64,000 nucleotides of DNA from Oxalobacteraceae bacterium. GTDB taxonomy: Bacteria > Pseudomonadota > Gammaproteobacteria > Burkholderiales > Burkholderiaceae_D. A program made the position numbers and the translations under genes. Shown in pieces: positions 40,741 through 50,595 of the stretch; positions within the stretch are counted from its first letter, which is position 1; each line of letters starts with the position of its first letter. The DNA is taken from NCBI GenBank assembly GCA_947454475.1, contig CANGLD010000001.1:21915-85914 (forward strand). The letters are read 5' to 3'. The notes below the pieces were generated by a model that was given only the letters and a program-made list of their open reading frames with translations, had not been told where the DNA came from and made no database searches.

Positions 40741-41793
40741 ATGTCACTCATTCCTACCACCATACTCACTGGCTTTCTCGGCGCTGGTAAAACTACTTTA
40801 CTCAATCGCATACTGCATGAAGCGCATGGACAAAAAATCGCCGTTATTGAAAATGAATTTGGTGAAGAAAATATAGACAATGAAATTCTTGTACAAGACA
40901 GTCGCGAACAAATTATAGAAATGAATAACGGTTGTATCTGCTGCACTGTGAGAGGTGATTTAATCGCAGCGCTGAGTGAGCTTGCACGCAAACGATTAGC
41001 TGGTGAACTCCATTTTGATCGCGTAGTGATAGAAACAACCGGCTTAGCGAATCCCGGCCCTGTTGCGCAGACTTTTTTTATGGATGAAGAAATCGGTACG
41101 CATTATTTATTAGATGGCGTCATCACCATCGTCGATGCTAGCCATGCAATGCAGCAGCTAGATCAATATCAAGAAGCACAGCGACAAATTGGTTTTGCAG
41201 ATCGTATGCTGCTCTCAAAAACTGATTTAGTCGAAGCGAATCAACTAGCCGCATTAGAAACACGACTAAAACGCATTAATCCTCGCGCGCCTATTGGGAA
41301 AAGTAATTTTGGCACCTCGCCCATCGCGGAAATTTTCGATATACGCGGCTTTAATCTGAACGAGAAATTAGAAATTGATCCCGATTTTTTAAAGGCTGAT
41401 GAACATACCCATGATTGTGATGATCACTGCGATCACGATCATGATCATGCTGCACACCATCATCACCATGATCATGCTGGACATACTCACACTGATGAGA
41501 TTGCTGCCTTTGTCTTTCGGAGCGACCAACCATTTGACCCCGCGCGCCTAGAAGAATTCGTAGGCAGCATCGTCAAAGTTTATGGCCCTCGTATGCTGCG
41601 CTACAAAGGCATACTCTGGTTACAAGGTGCAGAACGTAAAGTTATCTTCCAAGGCGTGCATCAGACTATGGGGAGCGATCTGGGGGCAAAATGGAGCGCG
41701 GAGGAAAAAAAGGGAAGCAAAATCGTGTTTATTGGACAAGCATTGCCAAAACAGATATTTCTGGAAGGCTTAGAACAATGCCTGATTTCATAG
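40741..41793 (+). CDS. CobW/YjiA-type metal-associated GTPase with His-rich loop
   Basis: TILTGFLGAGKTTLLNRIL Walker A; NGCICCTVRGDL metal motif; HTHDCDDHCDHDHDHAAHHHHHDHAGHTH. Confidence 0.94.
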   Translation: MSLIPTTILTGFLGAGKTTLLNRILHEAHGQKIAVIENEFGEENIDNEILVQDSREQIIEMNNGCICCTVRGDLIAALSELARKRLAGELHFDRVVIETTGLANPGPVAQTFFMDEEIGTHYLLDGVITIVDASHAMQQLDQYQEAQRQIGFADRMLLSKTDLVEANQLAALETRLKRINPRAPIGKSNFGTSPIAEIFDIRGFNLNEKLEIDPDFLKADEHTHDCDDHCDHDHDHAAHHHHHDHAGHTHTDEIAAFVFRSDQPFDPARLEEFVGSIVKVYGPRMLRYKGILWLQGAERKVIFQGVHQTMGSDLGAKWSAEEKKGSKIVFIGQALPKQIFLEGLEQCLIS

Positions 41794-42183
41794 GGTTTTC
41801 GCAGCTCACTTAGCCTAAGAATGGTACTAATTCCTTGATTCAAATACATTTTCCACTAAAGAAACATTTAGTCCATTGATCAATGCCAGCATAAAATTTT
41901 AGGCGCAAAGTGACCAAAAATAGATTAAATACTCATCACGACTAGCCACAAAGCCATTACAATAGCCCCCGATTTTAAAAAACCGCTGCACCTCACATTG
42001 TGACGTGTAGCACCAAGCAGTAAATTTGGCTGCTATCTGGTTACACATAGATGGAAGTCGAGTTCTGCAAAGTAGGGCGAGTGATGTAGTGAACAATCAC
42101 TGGCAAAATCGTGCAACTCTGACAGCAATATGTTGTTAGGGGATCTAGGACGAATGATTGCTTAGTTTTGAAAGTAGGCGACG

Positions 42184-42636
42184 GTGGCAACTAATACTAA
42201 AACTCCAACCTCCTCTGCGGCTGATGGCGCACAGCTCACAGACGAACAGATAATGAAAATGAGCGAACAGGATTATATGAATCCTGTGCAATTAGCTTTT
42301 TTCAAAAGCCGACTGCAACAGCTTGAAAAAGATTTATTGAAGAATGCTGGCGAGACAACGGAACACTTACGAGAAACCGTACTGGTACCCGATCCAGCAG
42401 ATCGCGCCACTATAGAGGAAGAACATGCTCTTGAATTACGTACGCGCGATCGCGAACGTAAGCTGCTGAAAAAAGTACAGCAGTCAATTGTCGCGATAGA
42501 TTCTGGTGATTATGGCTGGTGTGAAGAAACCGGAGAGCCCATCGGCATTCCACGTTTGCTTGCACGACCAACTGCGACACTATCTCTTGAAGCGCAACAA
42601 AGAAGAGAACTCAAGCAAAAACTCTACGGCGATTAA
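42184..42636 (+). CDS. dksA: DksA-family RNA polymerase-binding factor, Cys-poor
   Basis: AIDSGDYGWCEETGEPIGIPRLLARPTATLSLEAQQRREL: DksA globular domain with only one of four zinc-finger Cys; GTG start. Confidence 0.9.
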   Translation: MATNTKTPTSSAADGAQLTDEQIMKMSEQDYMNPVQLAFFKSRLQQLEKDLLKNAGETTEHLRETVLVPDPADRATIEEEHALELRTRDRERKLLKKVQQSIVAIDSGDYGWCEETGEPIGIPRLLARPTATLSLEAQQRRELKQKLYGD

Positions 42637-42657
42637 ACTTCGTAGCTCAGCACTGAA

Positions 42658-42684
42658 CGGGTGTCACCTTATTTGGGGCACCCG
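42658..42684. terminator. weak hairpin between convergent dksA and TonB receptor genes
   Basis: CGGGTG / CACCCG stem; no strong T-run. Confidence 0.35.
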
Positions 42685-42726
42685 CTTCAATATCTTCATG
42701 CCTCACCTCTACCGCACTTGGTTTTT

Positions 42727-44679
42727 TTAAAACCGCGCTCTAACTCCTAGCACTATATTTCTTCCCGGCTGAGGCAATACGTCTTTTAGTAATGAAGTAG
42801 AAAGTCGTATTTCTTCATTCAATAAATTCCGCGCAAGTACAAACCAAGTCAGATCTGTTGTTCCCATTCTCTGCACATAAGACACACTAGCATCTACTCG
42901 TGTATATCCTTGGGTAATGGTTTCAGTCGAAGCAAATCTATCGTGCGCATTCGTTTTTATAATCGACAGTGAAGAACGCCATTGCTTGGCTTGATTTCCT
43001 AATTCAGCGCCAGTACGCATTGCAGGCTGTAGAGGTAAATTTCCTAACTGATCTAATGTGCCACGTGAATTATCAGCAAACAAGCGACTAAACCAACCGG
43101 CTTCATTTAAGTTGTAACTCAACTCTGCTTCAAAACCCCGCAATGTTGCATCAGCTTGTTTGAAATTTCTGTCTATGAATGACGGATCATTCGTATTGCC
43201 ACCCACCTCGCCATAAACAAAATTCTTAACTTTGTTTTGAAAAACATTGAGTTTCCAGCGAAGTTTTTCTGCATTTTTTTGCAATGATAAATCGAAATTA
43301 TTCGATGCTTCTTTTTTTAACTCTGCATTTCCAACATCAAAAGTCTCGGTAGGATGATGCGGTCCATGTGAATACAGTTCTTCAGCAGTCGGGGCGCGCT
43401 CAGCTACAGACGCAGTGAAACCTAATCCATAACCCGGCACAAAAGACCATAAAGCTCCTGCAGAATAAGAACGTAATTGAAAATATCGACTACTACCTGT
43501 TACGGGATTGCGTGCAGCTCCTTCAACACGCGCTCCCAAGTTTAATCGCACCTTGCCGAATTCTTGTTCTTCAACGATAAATGCTGCATTCGAAGTAGAA
43601 CGTGTATGTGGCACTGTAGGAAGTTGTGACGGATCACTCATCATAGTTTGCACTGCAGTTGCTTCTGTTTGCAAACCTAACTTACCTCGCCAACCAGCCA
43701 TGGGGGTATGCGCTAACTCCCAGCGCGATTCAGTTGAATGACTATCAAATCTAATAGTAGGATTACTACCATTTTCTAATTCAGTATGTTGATAATCACT
43801 ATGCGCAAGCTTAATACGCATGGACTCTATGCCATCGAAAGGTGTTTTAACCAAACTATCTACATCAATACGCGTCTGTGACATATCAATTTTAGATTTT
43901 TCATCGCGACCATGTATGCCGTAAAGTTTATTCAATTGCGAAATTGAGGCGCCAACAAAGCCCCATTCTTTGATTGATGAGGCACCAAAGCCCAGAGTAT
44001 TTTCATGATTACCAGTGAAACTCAGTGGTGTATTAGTAACAGGCACACGATAGTCTCCAGCATTTAGCACGCCAGCATCTACATGCAATCCCATCGTGCC
44101 GACTGCGCCATCTCCAGATACATGCAAAGCAGTGCCATGATCAACACTACTCAAGCGCAGCTCTGACTCACCTGTGAATTGTTTTTCAAGAACAGTCGGT
44201 ATCCTGTCATTGACTATATTCACCAAGCCACCTATCGCTCCTGAACCATACATGAGCGCTGCAGGGCCACGTAAAATTTCAACCTGACGCGCGGTCGAAA
44301 TAGCACTACCCACTGCATGATCACTTGAAATGGAAGACAAATCAGAAGTGCTCATTCCATTCTGTAAAATCTTGACTCTGGCACCATCCAATCCACGAAT
44401 CACAGGACGCGAAGAACCTGCACTAAATCCTGACGTACTCACACCCAACTCTTTACTCAAGGTCTCACCTAAAGAGCCACCCAACTTATCGTGCAGCTCA
44501 TCTCCAGCCAAAACCTTAGAGGGAGTCAAAATCATAGCGTTGTCATCACTACTGAAAGGATCTGCCGTTACAACAACCGGGGCAAGACTATTCGTCTGCT
44601 GTTGAGCTAGGGCTTGTATTGCAAATGCGCTTAAAGCACAGGCAACTGCATGCGCCATTACATTGTTATGCAATGTCAT
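42727..44679 (-). CDS. TonB-dependent outer-membrane receptor, ZnuD-like
   Basis: Plug domain: GGSLGETLSKELGVSTSGFSAGSSRPVIRGLDGARVKILQNGMSTSDLSSISSDHAV...EILRGPAALMYGSGAIGGLVNIV; YSHGPHHPTETFDVG. Confidence 0.85.
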   Translation of the reverse strand: MTLHNNVMAHAVACALSAFAIQALAQQQTNSLAPVVVTADPFSSDDNAMILTPSKVLAGDELHDKLGGSLGETLSKELGVSTSGFSAGSSRPVIRGLDGARVKILQNGMSTSDLSSISSDHAVGSAISTARQVEILRGPAALMYGSGAIGGLVNIVNDRIPTVLEKQFTGESELRLSSVDHGTALHVSGDGAVGTMGLHVDAGVLNAGDYRVPVTNTPLSFTGNHENTLGFGASSIKEWGFVGASISQLNKLYGIHGRDEKSKIDMSQTRIDVDSLVKTPFDGIESMRIKLAHSDYQHTELENGSNPTIRFDSHSTESRWELAHTPMAGWRGKLGLQTEATAVQTMMSDPSQLPTVPHTRSTSNAAFIVEEQEFGKVRLNLGARVEGAARNPVTGSSRYFQLRSYSAGALWSFVPGYGLGFTASVAERAPTAEELYSHGPHHPTETFDVGNAELKKEASNNFDLSLQKNAEKLRWKLNVFQNKVKNFVYGEVGGNTNDPSFIDRNFKQADATLRGFEAELSYNLNEAGWFSRLFADNSRGTLDQLGNLPLQPAMRTGAELGNQAKQWRSSLSIIKTNAHDRFASTETITQGYTRVDASVSYVQRMGTTDLTWFVLARNLLNEEIRLSTSLLKDVLPQPGRNIVLGVRARF

Positions 44680-44705
44680 TTTTTCTCCAAAACCAAATTC
44701 ATGAA

Positions 44706-44734
44706 AACAGCAGACATTTACGATGACTGCTGTT
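44706..44734 (-). terminator. intercistronic hairpin between small membrane gene and TonB receptor
   Basis: AACAGCAG-a-CAT-ttacg-ATG-a-CTGCTGTT; short T-run on the minus strand. Confidence 0.45.
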
Positions 44735-44745
44735 AAAAATTTGAA

Positions 44746-45093
44746 TTAGGAGAGGGTAGGCGGAGCGCGAGAAGAAAAAAATCCAGTAAAAACTGGTAGC
44801 CAGAAAGCTAACGGGAATGTAGTAACGGCCTCATTAGGAATGCATCCAAAATCTGCAGAAAAATAGGGGGTATGTAGATTGGCGCCATGCGTTACTGCAT
44901 CCAGTACTACGCAAGCGCTCGATTTTTTTACATGATCAAAAACGACAAATGCGACTTCTTGCTGCGAAGTGGCGACATGCTCTTGACTATTGCTGAAATG
45001 CGCAATGGCATGCCACTGACCTAGCCACTGGCAAAAAACCAGCGCTATCAGCAACAAACCTAAACATGCTTTATGGCGCAACGCAAAACGCAT
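44746..45093 (-). CDS. small exported/membrane-anchored protein upstream of ZnuD-like receptor
   Basis: MRFALRHKACLGLLLIALVFCQWLGQWHAIAHFS hydrophobic N-terminus with His/Cys pattern; start likely 45093. Confidence 0.6.
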   Translation of the reverse strand: MRFALRHKACLGLLLIALVFCQWLGQWHAIAHFSNSQEHVATSQQEVAFVVFDHVKKSSACVVLDAVTHGANLHTPYFSADFGCIPNEAVTTFPLAFWLPVFTGFFSSRAPPTLS

Positions 45094-45343
45094 TATTTCT
45101 CGATATTTAATAAAAAAATCGGTCAATATTTCCTAACGACATCTGATCTTACACCAAAGTAGTCGGGATTTAATAGTCATTCAGGGAGTTATCCCTCTAG
45201 AAAATCCACAAAACTGATCCTTCTAAAATTCTGTTTTTCTATTTTTAGTCATTATTGTTATCTACCTCATATGGCTATGTTAGCCGATCATAAAATTTAC
45301 AAACAATCATCGCGTTAATTCTGATGAATAGCTTAGGTATCTC

Positions 45344-46495
45344 GTGAAAATTTTTGCACTTTTAAAAAAACCTGGATTGAAATCCGGTCAAGATAAATTA
45401 AGTACACGATCGACACTGCATAGTCGATCAGAAGAGACTTTTAAAAAAATTGATGCCATTGAGTGTGAAATGTCTGCTGAATTTGAAGCAAGTTTTTCGC
45501 CTTCGCTAGCTCAGTCTTCTCAACTAGCAGCGCAAGAAAATTCTTTTCCCCATCAAATAGAAGAAGCTGCTGTGCTTTACGCTAGCGGGCAAGAAAATGC
45601 AGCGAAAATTTTACTTCATCATTTAACGCAACAAGAAACTTCCAGTAGATTTCAAGAACAATTAGTTTGGTGGATGCTATTTGATTTACTGCAAATACAA
45701 GGAGCCCATCAAGAATTTGAGCAACTCTCAGTCAAATACGCAGTCCGATTTGAAACATCACCGCCACAATGGACTCTTACACCAGCCTACAAAAAAAACT
45801 ATCCATCATTTAGTGAAAAAATAATTTTTCGTGGAAAGCTGAGTAGCGAAAATGATATAGCGTTTGATCATTGTCGTAAAATTAATATTAAAAATAAAAA
45901 AATTGAATTCGCTTTAGATCATATCAGTGAGTTAGATAATTCTGGCTGCGAAGCTTTACTCAATTTTTTCTTGCTATGGCAATCACAAGGTTGCGCAATT
46001 ATTTTGACTGGCACTGAGCACTTCATCAAATTGCTACATGCCTCTGTTAAATCTACACCGCCTTTAGCGTGTCATAGCACATGGTTGTTACTCATAGAAG
46101 TGATAAGACTACTCAACGATGAATTTGAATATGAAGAAGTCTGTATGAGTTATAGCCTCACCTTTGAAGTCTCACCTCCACCATATAGCCCTCCACTGGG
46201 CATTCATCTCATACCATCCACAACTGAATTCCTGCTGCCGCCCATCATAGAATCACCATTGCATCAATTAATTGACCACATCACTAAGCATGCGCAAAAT
46301 CAAGCTACACTATTGTTAGATTGTTCTTCTTTAGTGAGAGTCAGTTTTAATGCTGCAGCTCCGTTCTTAGAGGCGCTCTCAGCACTAGGCCAGCACAAAA
46401 CGGTAGAATTACGAAATGCAAATTTTCTTGTTTCAGTTCTCTTAAAACTCATAGGTGGCAATAGTCAGCTTTCTATTTTTACGCATAGACTGTGA
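45344..46495 (+). CDS. protein with two STAS-like domains and an internal duplication
   Basis: Two homologous segments WWMLFDLLQIQGAHQEFEQLSVKYAVRFETSPPQW and WLLLIEVIRLLNDEFEYEEVCMSYSLTFEVSPPPY, each followed by a STAS-like stretch. Confidence 0.7.
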   Translation: MKIFALLKKPGLKSGQDKLSTRSTLHSRSEETFKKIDAIECEMSAEFEASFSPSLAQSSQLAAQENSFPHQIEEAAVLYASGQENAAKILLHHLTQQETSSRFQEQLVWWMLFDLLQIQGAHQEFEQLSVKYAVRFETSPPQWTLTPAYKKNYPSFSEKIIFRGKLSSENDIAFDHCRKINIKNKKIEFALDHISELDNSGCEALLNFFLLWQSQGCAIILTGTEHFIKLLHASVKSTPPLACHSTWLLLIEVIRLLNDEFEYEEVCMSYSLTFEVSPPPYSPPLGIHLIPSTTEFLLPPIIESPLHQLIDHITKHAQNQATLLLDCSSLVRVSFNAAAPFLEALSALGQHKTVELRNANFLVSVLLKLIGGNSQLSIFTHRL

Positions 46496-46505
46496 GATAT
46501 CAGCT

Positions 46506-46561
46506 GAAATACATAAGCTGTAATACATAAACTGTAATAAATAAACTTTAAGCCGTAGACT
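46506..46561. repeat. 14-bp imperfect tandem repeat
   Basis: gaaatacataagct / gtaatacataaact / gtaataaataaact / ttaagccgtagact (last degenerate), between the STAS gene and hslV. Confidence 0.75.
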
Positions 46562-46618
46562 GAAACAGATCGCTCTCGACGCAGCAACACATAATCGTTT
46601 TATACCTTAGGAATTCGC

Positions 46619-47155
46619 ATGGAACAGTTTCACGGTACAACCATACTCTCGGTAAGACGCGGCCACGTTGTAGCGCTAGGTGGTGATGGCCAAGTTACGC
46701 TCGGCAATATCGTCATGAAAGGATCGGCGCGCAAAGTTCGCAAACTTTTTCATGGCAAAGTACTAGCCGGCTTTGCTGGTGGTACTGCGGATGCTTTTAC
46801 CCTGCTTGAAAGATTTGAAGCGAAATTAGAAGCCCACCAAGGTAATCTCATGCGCTCATCTGTTGAATTAGCTAAAGACTGGCGTACTGACCGTATGTTA
46901 CGCAGATTAGAAGCCATGCTCTTAGTAGCAGATCGCGATGCAACGCTCATTATCACGGGCAATGGCGATGTACTTGAACCTGAAGATGGTATTGGTGCCA
47001 TAGGCTCAGGCGGAAGTTATGCGCAGTCTGCTGCCAAAGCTTTGCAAGAAAATACCTCTCTTTCGCCTTTAGAGATAGTAAAAAAATCTCTCACGATTGC
47101 ATCGCAGCTTTGCATTTATACCAACATGTCACACACCATAGAGACCTTAGAATAA
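46619..47155 (+). CDS. hslV: ATP-dependent protease subunit HslV
   Basis: [53 protein letters not shown]. Confidence 0.98.
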   Translation: MEQFHGTTILSVRRGHVVALGGDGQVTLGNIVMKGSARKVRKLFHGKVLAGFAGGTADAFTLLERFEAKLEAHQGNLMRSSVELAKDWRTDRMLRRLEAMLLVADRDATLIITGNGDVLEPEDGIGAIGSGGSYAQSAAKALQENTSLSPLEIVKKSLTIASQLCIYTNMSHTIETLE

Positions 47156-47164
47156 AAAATTTTT

Positions 47165-48505
47165 ATGAACCTCACCCCCCAAGAAATTGTTAATGAACTC
47201 GACAAACATGTCGTAGGACAAAGTCGCGCGAAACGTGCAGTAGCGATTGCATTACGTAATCGCTGGCGTCGCATGCAAGTGCCGCATCCTCTGCAACATG
47301 AAATTACGCCAAAAAATATTTTAATGATAGGACCAACAGGCGTAGGCAAAACAGAAATTGCACGGCGCCTCGCTAAATTAGCTGATGCACCTTTTATTAA
47401 AATCGAAGCAACTAAATTTACTGAAGTCGGTTATGTGGGACGTGATGTCGATACCATTATTCGCGATCTGACCGAAATCAGTATTAAACAAACGCGCGAA
47501 ATAGAAATACGTAAAGTAAAAGAAAATGCACAAGATGCAGCAGAAGATCGCATACTCGATATATTGCTTCCGCCCGCAAGAGATTTTGGTTTTACCAGCA
47601 GTTCTCAAGGTGAGGAAGAAAAATCTGATACCACCACACGACAAACATTTCGCAAACGCTTACGCGAGGGCTCATTAAATGAGCGCGAAATAGAAATTGA
47701 AGTGCAAGAGCCGCGCGCTCAAATGGAAATTATGGCGCCACCCGGCATGGAAGAAATGACGGAACAAATTAAGTCTATGTTTTCTGGCCTAGGGCAGGGA
47801 CGCAAAAAATCGCGCAAAATGAAAATAGGCGATGCTTTAAAATTACTCATAGAAGAAGAAGCATCGCGACTAGTAAATGAGGAAGAGTTAAGGCAATTAG
47901 CCTTACATAATGTTGAACAAAATGGCATTGTTTTTTTAGATGAAATCGATAAGATTGCATCGCGCTCAAATACTTCGGGCGTCGATGTCTCTCGTGCTGG
48001 TGTGCAGCGTGATTTACTACCATTGGTTGAAGGTACAACCGTGAACACAAAATATGGCATGGTCAAAACCGATCATATTTTATTCATTGCTTCAGGTGCT
48101 TTTCATTTAGCCAAACCTTCCGATTTAATTCCTGAGTTACAAGGTCGCTTCCCTATCAGAGTAGAGCTTGAATCATTATCGATTGCAGATTTTGAACGCA
48201 TACTCACTGCAACAGATGCTTGTCTCACACGACAATATCAAGCACTGCTTGCAACTGAAAATGTTACTGTTACATTCGCAGAAGATGGTATACGACGTCT
48301 TGCTGAAATCGCTTTTTCCGTGAATGAAAAAACAGAAAATATAGGCGCACGTCGTTTATATACCGTAATGGAAAAACTATTAGAAGAAATTTCATTTTCT
48401 GCGTGCGCAGAGCATGAAAGTAGCGTTGAAATTACTGCTAGCTATGTAGATGAAAAATTAGGTGCTTTAGCTGTGAATGAAGACTTATCGCGTTATGTCT
48501 TATAG
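47165..48505 (+). CDS. hslU: ATP-dependent protease ATPase HslU
   Basis: [63 protein letters not shown]. Confidence 0.98.
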   Translation: MNLTPQEIVNELDKHVVGQSRAKRAVAIALRNRWRRMQVPHPLQHEITPKNILMIGPTGVGKTEIARRLAKLADAPFIKIEATKFTEVGYVGRDVDTIIRDLTEISIKQTREIEIRKVKENAQDAAEDRILDILLPPARDFGFTSSSQGEEEKSDTTTRQTFRKRLREGSLNEREIEIEVQEPRAQMEIMAPPGMEEMTEQIKSMFSGLGQGRKKSRKMKIGDALKLLIEEEASRLVNEEELRQLALHNVEQNGIVFLDEIDKIASRSNTSGVDVSRAGVQRDLLPLVEGTTVNTKYGMVKTDHILFIASGAFHLAKPSDLIPELQGRFPIRVELESLSIADFERILTATDACLTRQYQALLATENVTVTFAEDGIRRLAEIAFSVNEKTENIGARRLYTVMEKLLEEISFSACAEHESSVEITASYVDEKLGALAVNEDLSRYVL

Positions 48506-48520
48506 CTAATTTAAAAATCC

Positions 48521-48724
48521 ATGGCAAATAAAGCGCTCTCTAAACGACAAAAACTGACTTTTCGGAGTGAGCCTGCTCAACGTGCGCTTAAGCCTCGCAA
48601 TCCCTTAGTTGTAGCTGCACGATTACGCGTTGCTGGCGCACATAAAAAAACCAATTCCGCCAAACGTCAGCAAGAACGCTTAGCCTTATTAAATGCTTTG
48701 TTTAAACGTCCAGACGATGAATGA
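48521..48724 (+). CDS. small basic hypothetical protein downstream of hslU
   Basis: 67 aa, Arg/Lys-rich, 15 bp after hslU, same strand, no overlap with another gene. Confidence 0.55.
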   Translation: MANKALSKRQKLTFRSEPAQRALKPRNPLVVAARLRVAGAHKKTNSAKRQQERLALLNALFKRPDDE

Positions 48725-48748
48725 AATTTTATGAGGCGCAAACGCTTA

Positions 48749-49312
48749 TTAAGGCTTTTTATTCTCTGTATTTTGTAAAGCGTCTGGGCTCATCGCATTA
48801 CTGCCACCTTCTAATTGTGAAGGTGATACTCTTGCATCTCGTTGTTGTCCTAGTATCGCAGCTCTATTCATGTCATTTGCAGTCGGCATATTCGGTATGG
48901 TGATCGATGATGATGACATAAAAGGTGAAAGTGGTATCTCGCGTCGCCATCCATGATCTAATACCATCACAGAGTTAGCATGAATCTCTTGCAAGAACAG
49001 CCCCGGCATAAATTCTGCATCACGCCGTATCATTCGTGGCGCTGACCCCGCTATACCTAATATCGCTACACTGTCTGTTGGCGTGCCCGATAAAATTACA
49101 CCTCTTAGTATTAACGGCACACGACTCTCATTATTTGAACTACCGCCAAATAAACTCGTTGCTTCAGACAACGAAACTTCATTGATATCATTCTCAGGTA
49201 ATAAGCTCACTTTTTGCGAAGTTGGTGCCATAAAAAATAAACCCCAATACGTTAGCGATGCGCAAATTAATAAAAATAAAAGCGCACTCCATGCTTGAGA
49301 AATTTTCTTCAT
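48749..49312 (-). CDS. gspC: type II secretion system protein GspC (short form)
   Basis: N-terminal TM plus homology-region segment LFGGSS...VPLILRGVILSGTPTDSVAILGIAGSAPRMIRRDAEFMPGLFLQEIHANSVMV; last gene of gsp cluster. Confidence 0.82.
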   Translation of the reverse strand: MKKISQAWSALLFLLICASLTYWGLFFMAPTSQKVSLLPENDINEVSLSEATSLFGGSSNNESRVPLILRGVILSGTPTDSVAILGIAGSAPRMIRRDAEFMPGLFLQEIHANSVMVLDHGWRREIPLSPFMSSSSITIPNMPTANDMNRAAILGQQRDARVSPSQLEGGSNAMSPDALQNTENKKP

Positions 49313-49363
49313 TTTTTACTCACCTAAGTACGTGGCGTATCACTGCAATGTAGTTAATTCTCA

Positions 49364-50593
49364 TTATCGTACTAGCTGATTGATTTCTATAATAGGCATT
49401 AGCACAGCCAATACGATGAGCAATACCACCACGCCCATTCCTAGTATCAATGCTGGCTCTAGTAAACTTGCTATCGTCATAGCGCGTCGCTCTAACTCTT
49501 GTTCTTGTGTATTTGCGACTCGCTTTAACATAGCGGGTAATTCGCCAGTCACTTCGCCTGCTCTAATCATATGAATGAGCAAAGGAGGAAATTGTTTATA
49601 GCTCGCAAGTGCATGCGCCAAACTAGCGCCTTCGCGCACTCGACTGGTTGCTTGCGCAATAAACTGTCGCATAGCCAGATTAGAAAGCGTGTCTTGACTA
49701 ATTTGCAAAGCTCTCAGTATAGGTACGCCTGAATTCGTCGTAATAGATAAGGTACTTGCAAAGCGTGCTGTATTTACACTGCGCTCAAACGCTCCATAGA
49801 ATGGCGCTGTCAGCAACCAAGTATGCCAACGAATTTTAAATGCCTTATTTTTTAATAAGTGTCGCCAAATCATGACTGAACTTAAAATAACAAGCAGCAG
49901 TAACCATCCCCAGTACCGAATAAAATTTGAGATGGCTAACATCACTATCGTTAGTAATGGCAACTGCTGTTTTGAATGAATAAAAACAGCAACGATTTGT
50001 GGCACGACATAAGTCAGCAAAAAAATAACAATTGCTAACGCGACTACCGTCACTATCGCAGGGTAAGTAAATGCTAAACGCATTTTCTGTACGAGTGCTG
50101 CGCGTCGCTCACTATGATCTGCCAATCTAACTAGCACACCAGCTAGCTGACCTATCTGCTCACCAGCAGCAACCAGTGCTCGATAAATATCGCTGAAATC
50201 CGCTTTATGTTGTGCTAAGGCGCTAGACAATGAAGTACCGCCCATGACTTCAGATCGAATAGTAGCTACAAGATTTTTTACATAAGGTCGTTCCGCTTGC
50301 TCTTGCAAGGCAAATAAAGCGCGCTCTAATGGCAAACTCGCTTCTAGTAAGGAGGCGAGTTGACGTGTAAATAAAGATAATTCTGTAGACGATAGTTTTT
50401 CTGCAAACAAATCAAAAAAAAGTATTTTTTTTAGCTTTGCGTGTTCTTTATGACTATCACTCGTTTCCAGGAATACAGTAAGCAATCCTCGGGAACGCAA
50501 ATCAGCACGTGCTGCACGTGGATTATCTGCAATGACCGTGCCTTGCAATGTCACGCCTGCTTGATCAACTGCCTCATATAAAAATACAGGCAT
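49364..50593 (-). CDS. gspF: type II secretion inner-membrane protein GspF
   Basis: ELSLFTRQLASLLEASLPLERAL; FASTLSITTNSGVPILRALQIS; MIRAGEVTGELPAML. Confidence 0.95.
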   Translation of the reverse strand: MPVFLYEAVDQAGVTLQGTVIADNPRAARADLRSRGLLTVFLETSDSHKEHAKLKKILFFDLFAEKLSSTELSLFTRQLASLLEASLPLERALFALQEQAERPYVKNLVATIRSEVMGGTSLSSALAQHKADFSDIYRALVAAGEQIGQLAGVLVRLADHSERRAALVQKMRLAFTYPAIVTVVALAIVIFLLTYVVPQIVAVFIHSKQQLPLLTIVMLAISNFIRYWGWLLLLVILSSVMIWRHLLKNKAFKIRWHTWLLTAPFYGAFERSVNTARFASTLSITTNSGVPILRALQISQDTLSNLAMRQFIAQATSRVREGASLAHALASYKQFPPLLIHMIRAGEVTGELPAMLKRVANTQEQELERRAMTIASLLEPALILGMGVVVLLIVLAVLMPIIEINQLVR

Positions 50594-50595
50594 GT

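Noticed and set aside
41401-41500. Repetitive cat/gat tract as a DNA repeat
   Set aside because: It encodes the His/Asp-rich metal-binding loop of the CobW protein, so the repetition is explained by the protein.
45094-45343. Zur box upstream of the ZnuD-like operon
   Set aside because: AT-rich but no clear palindrome of the GTTATA-type Zur consensus seen by eye.
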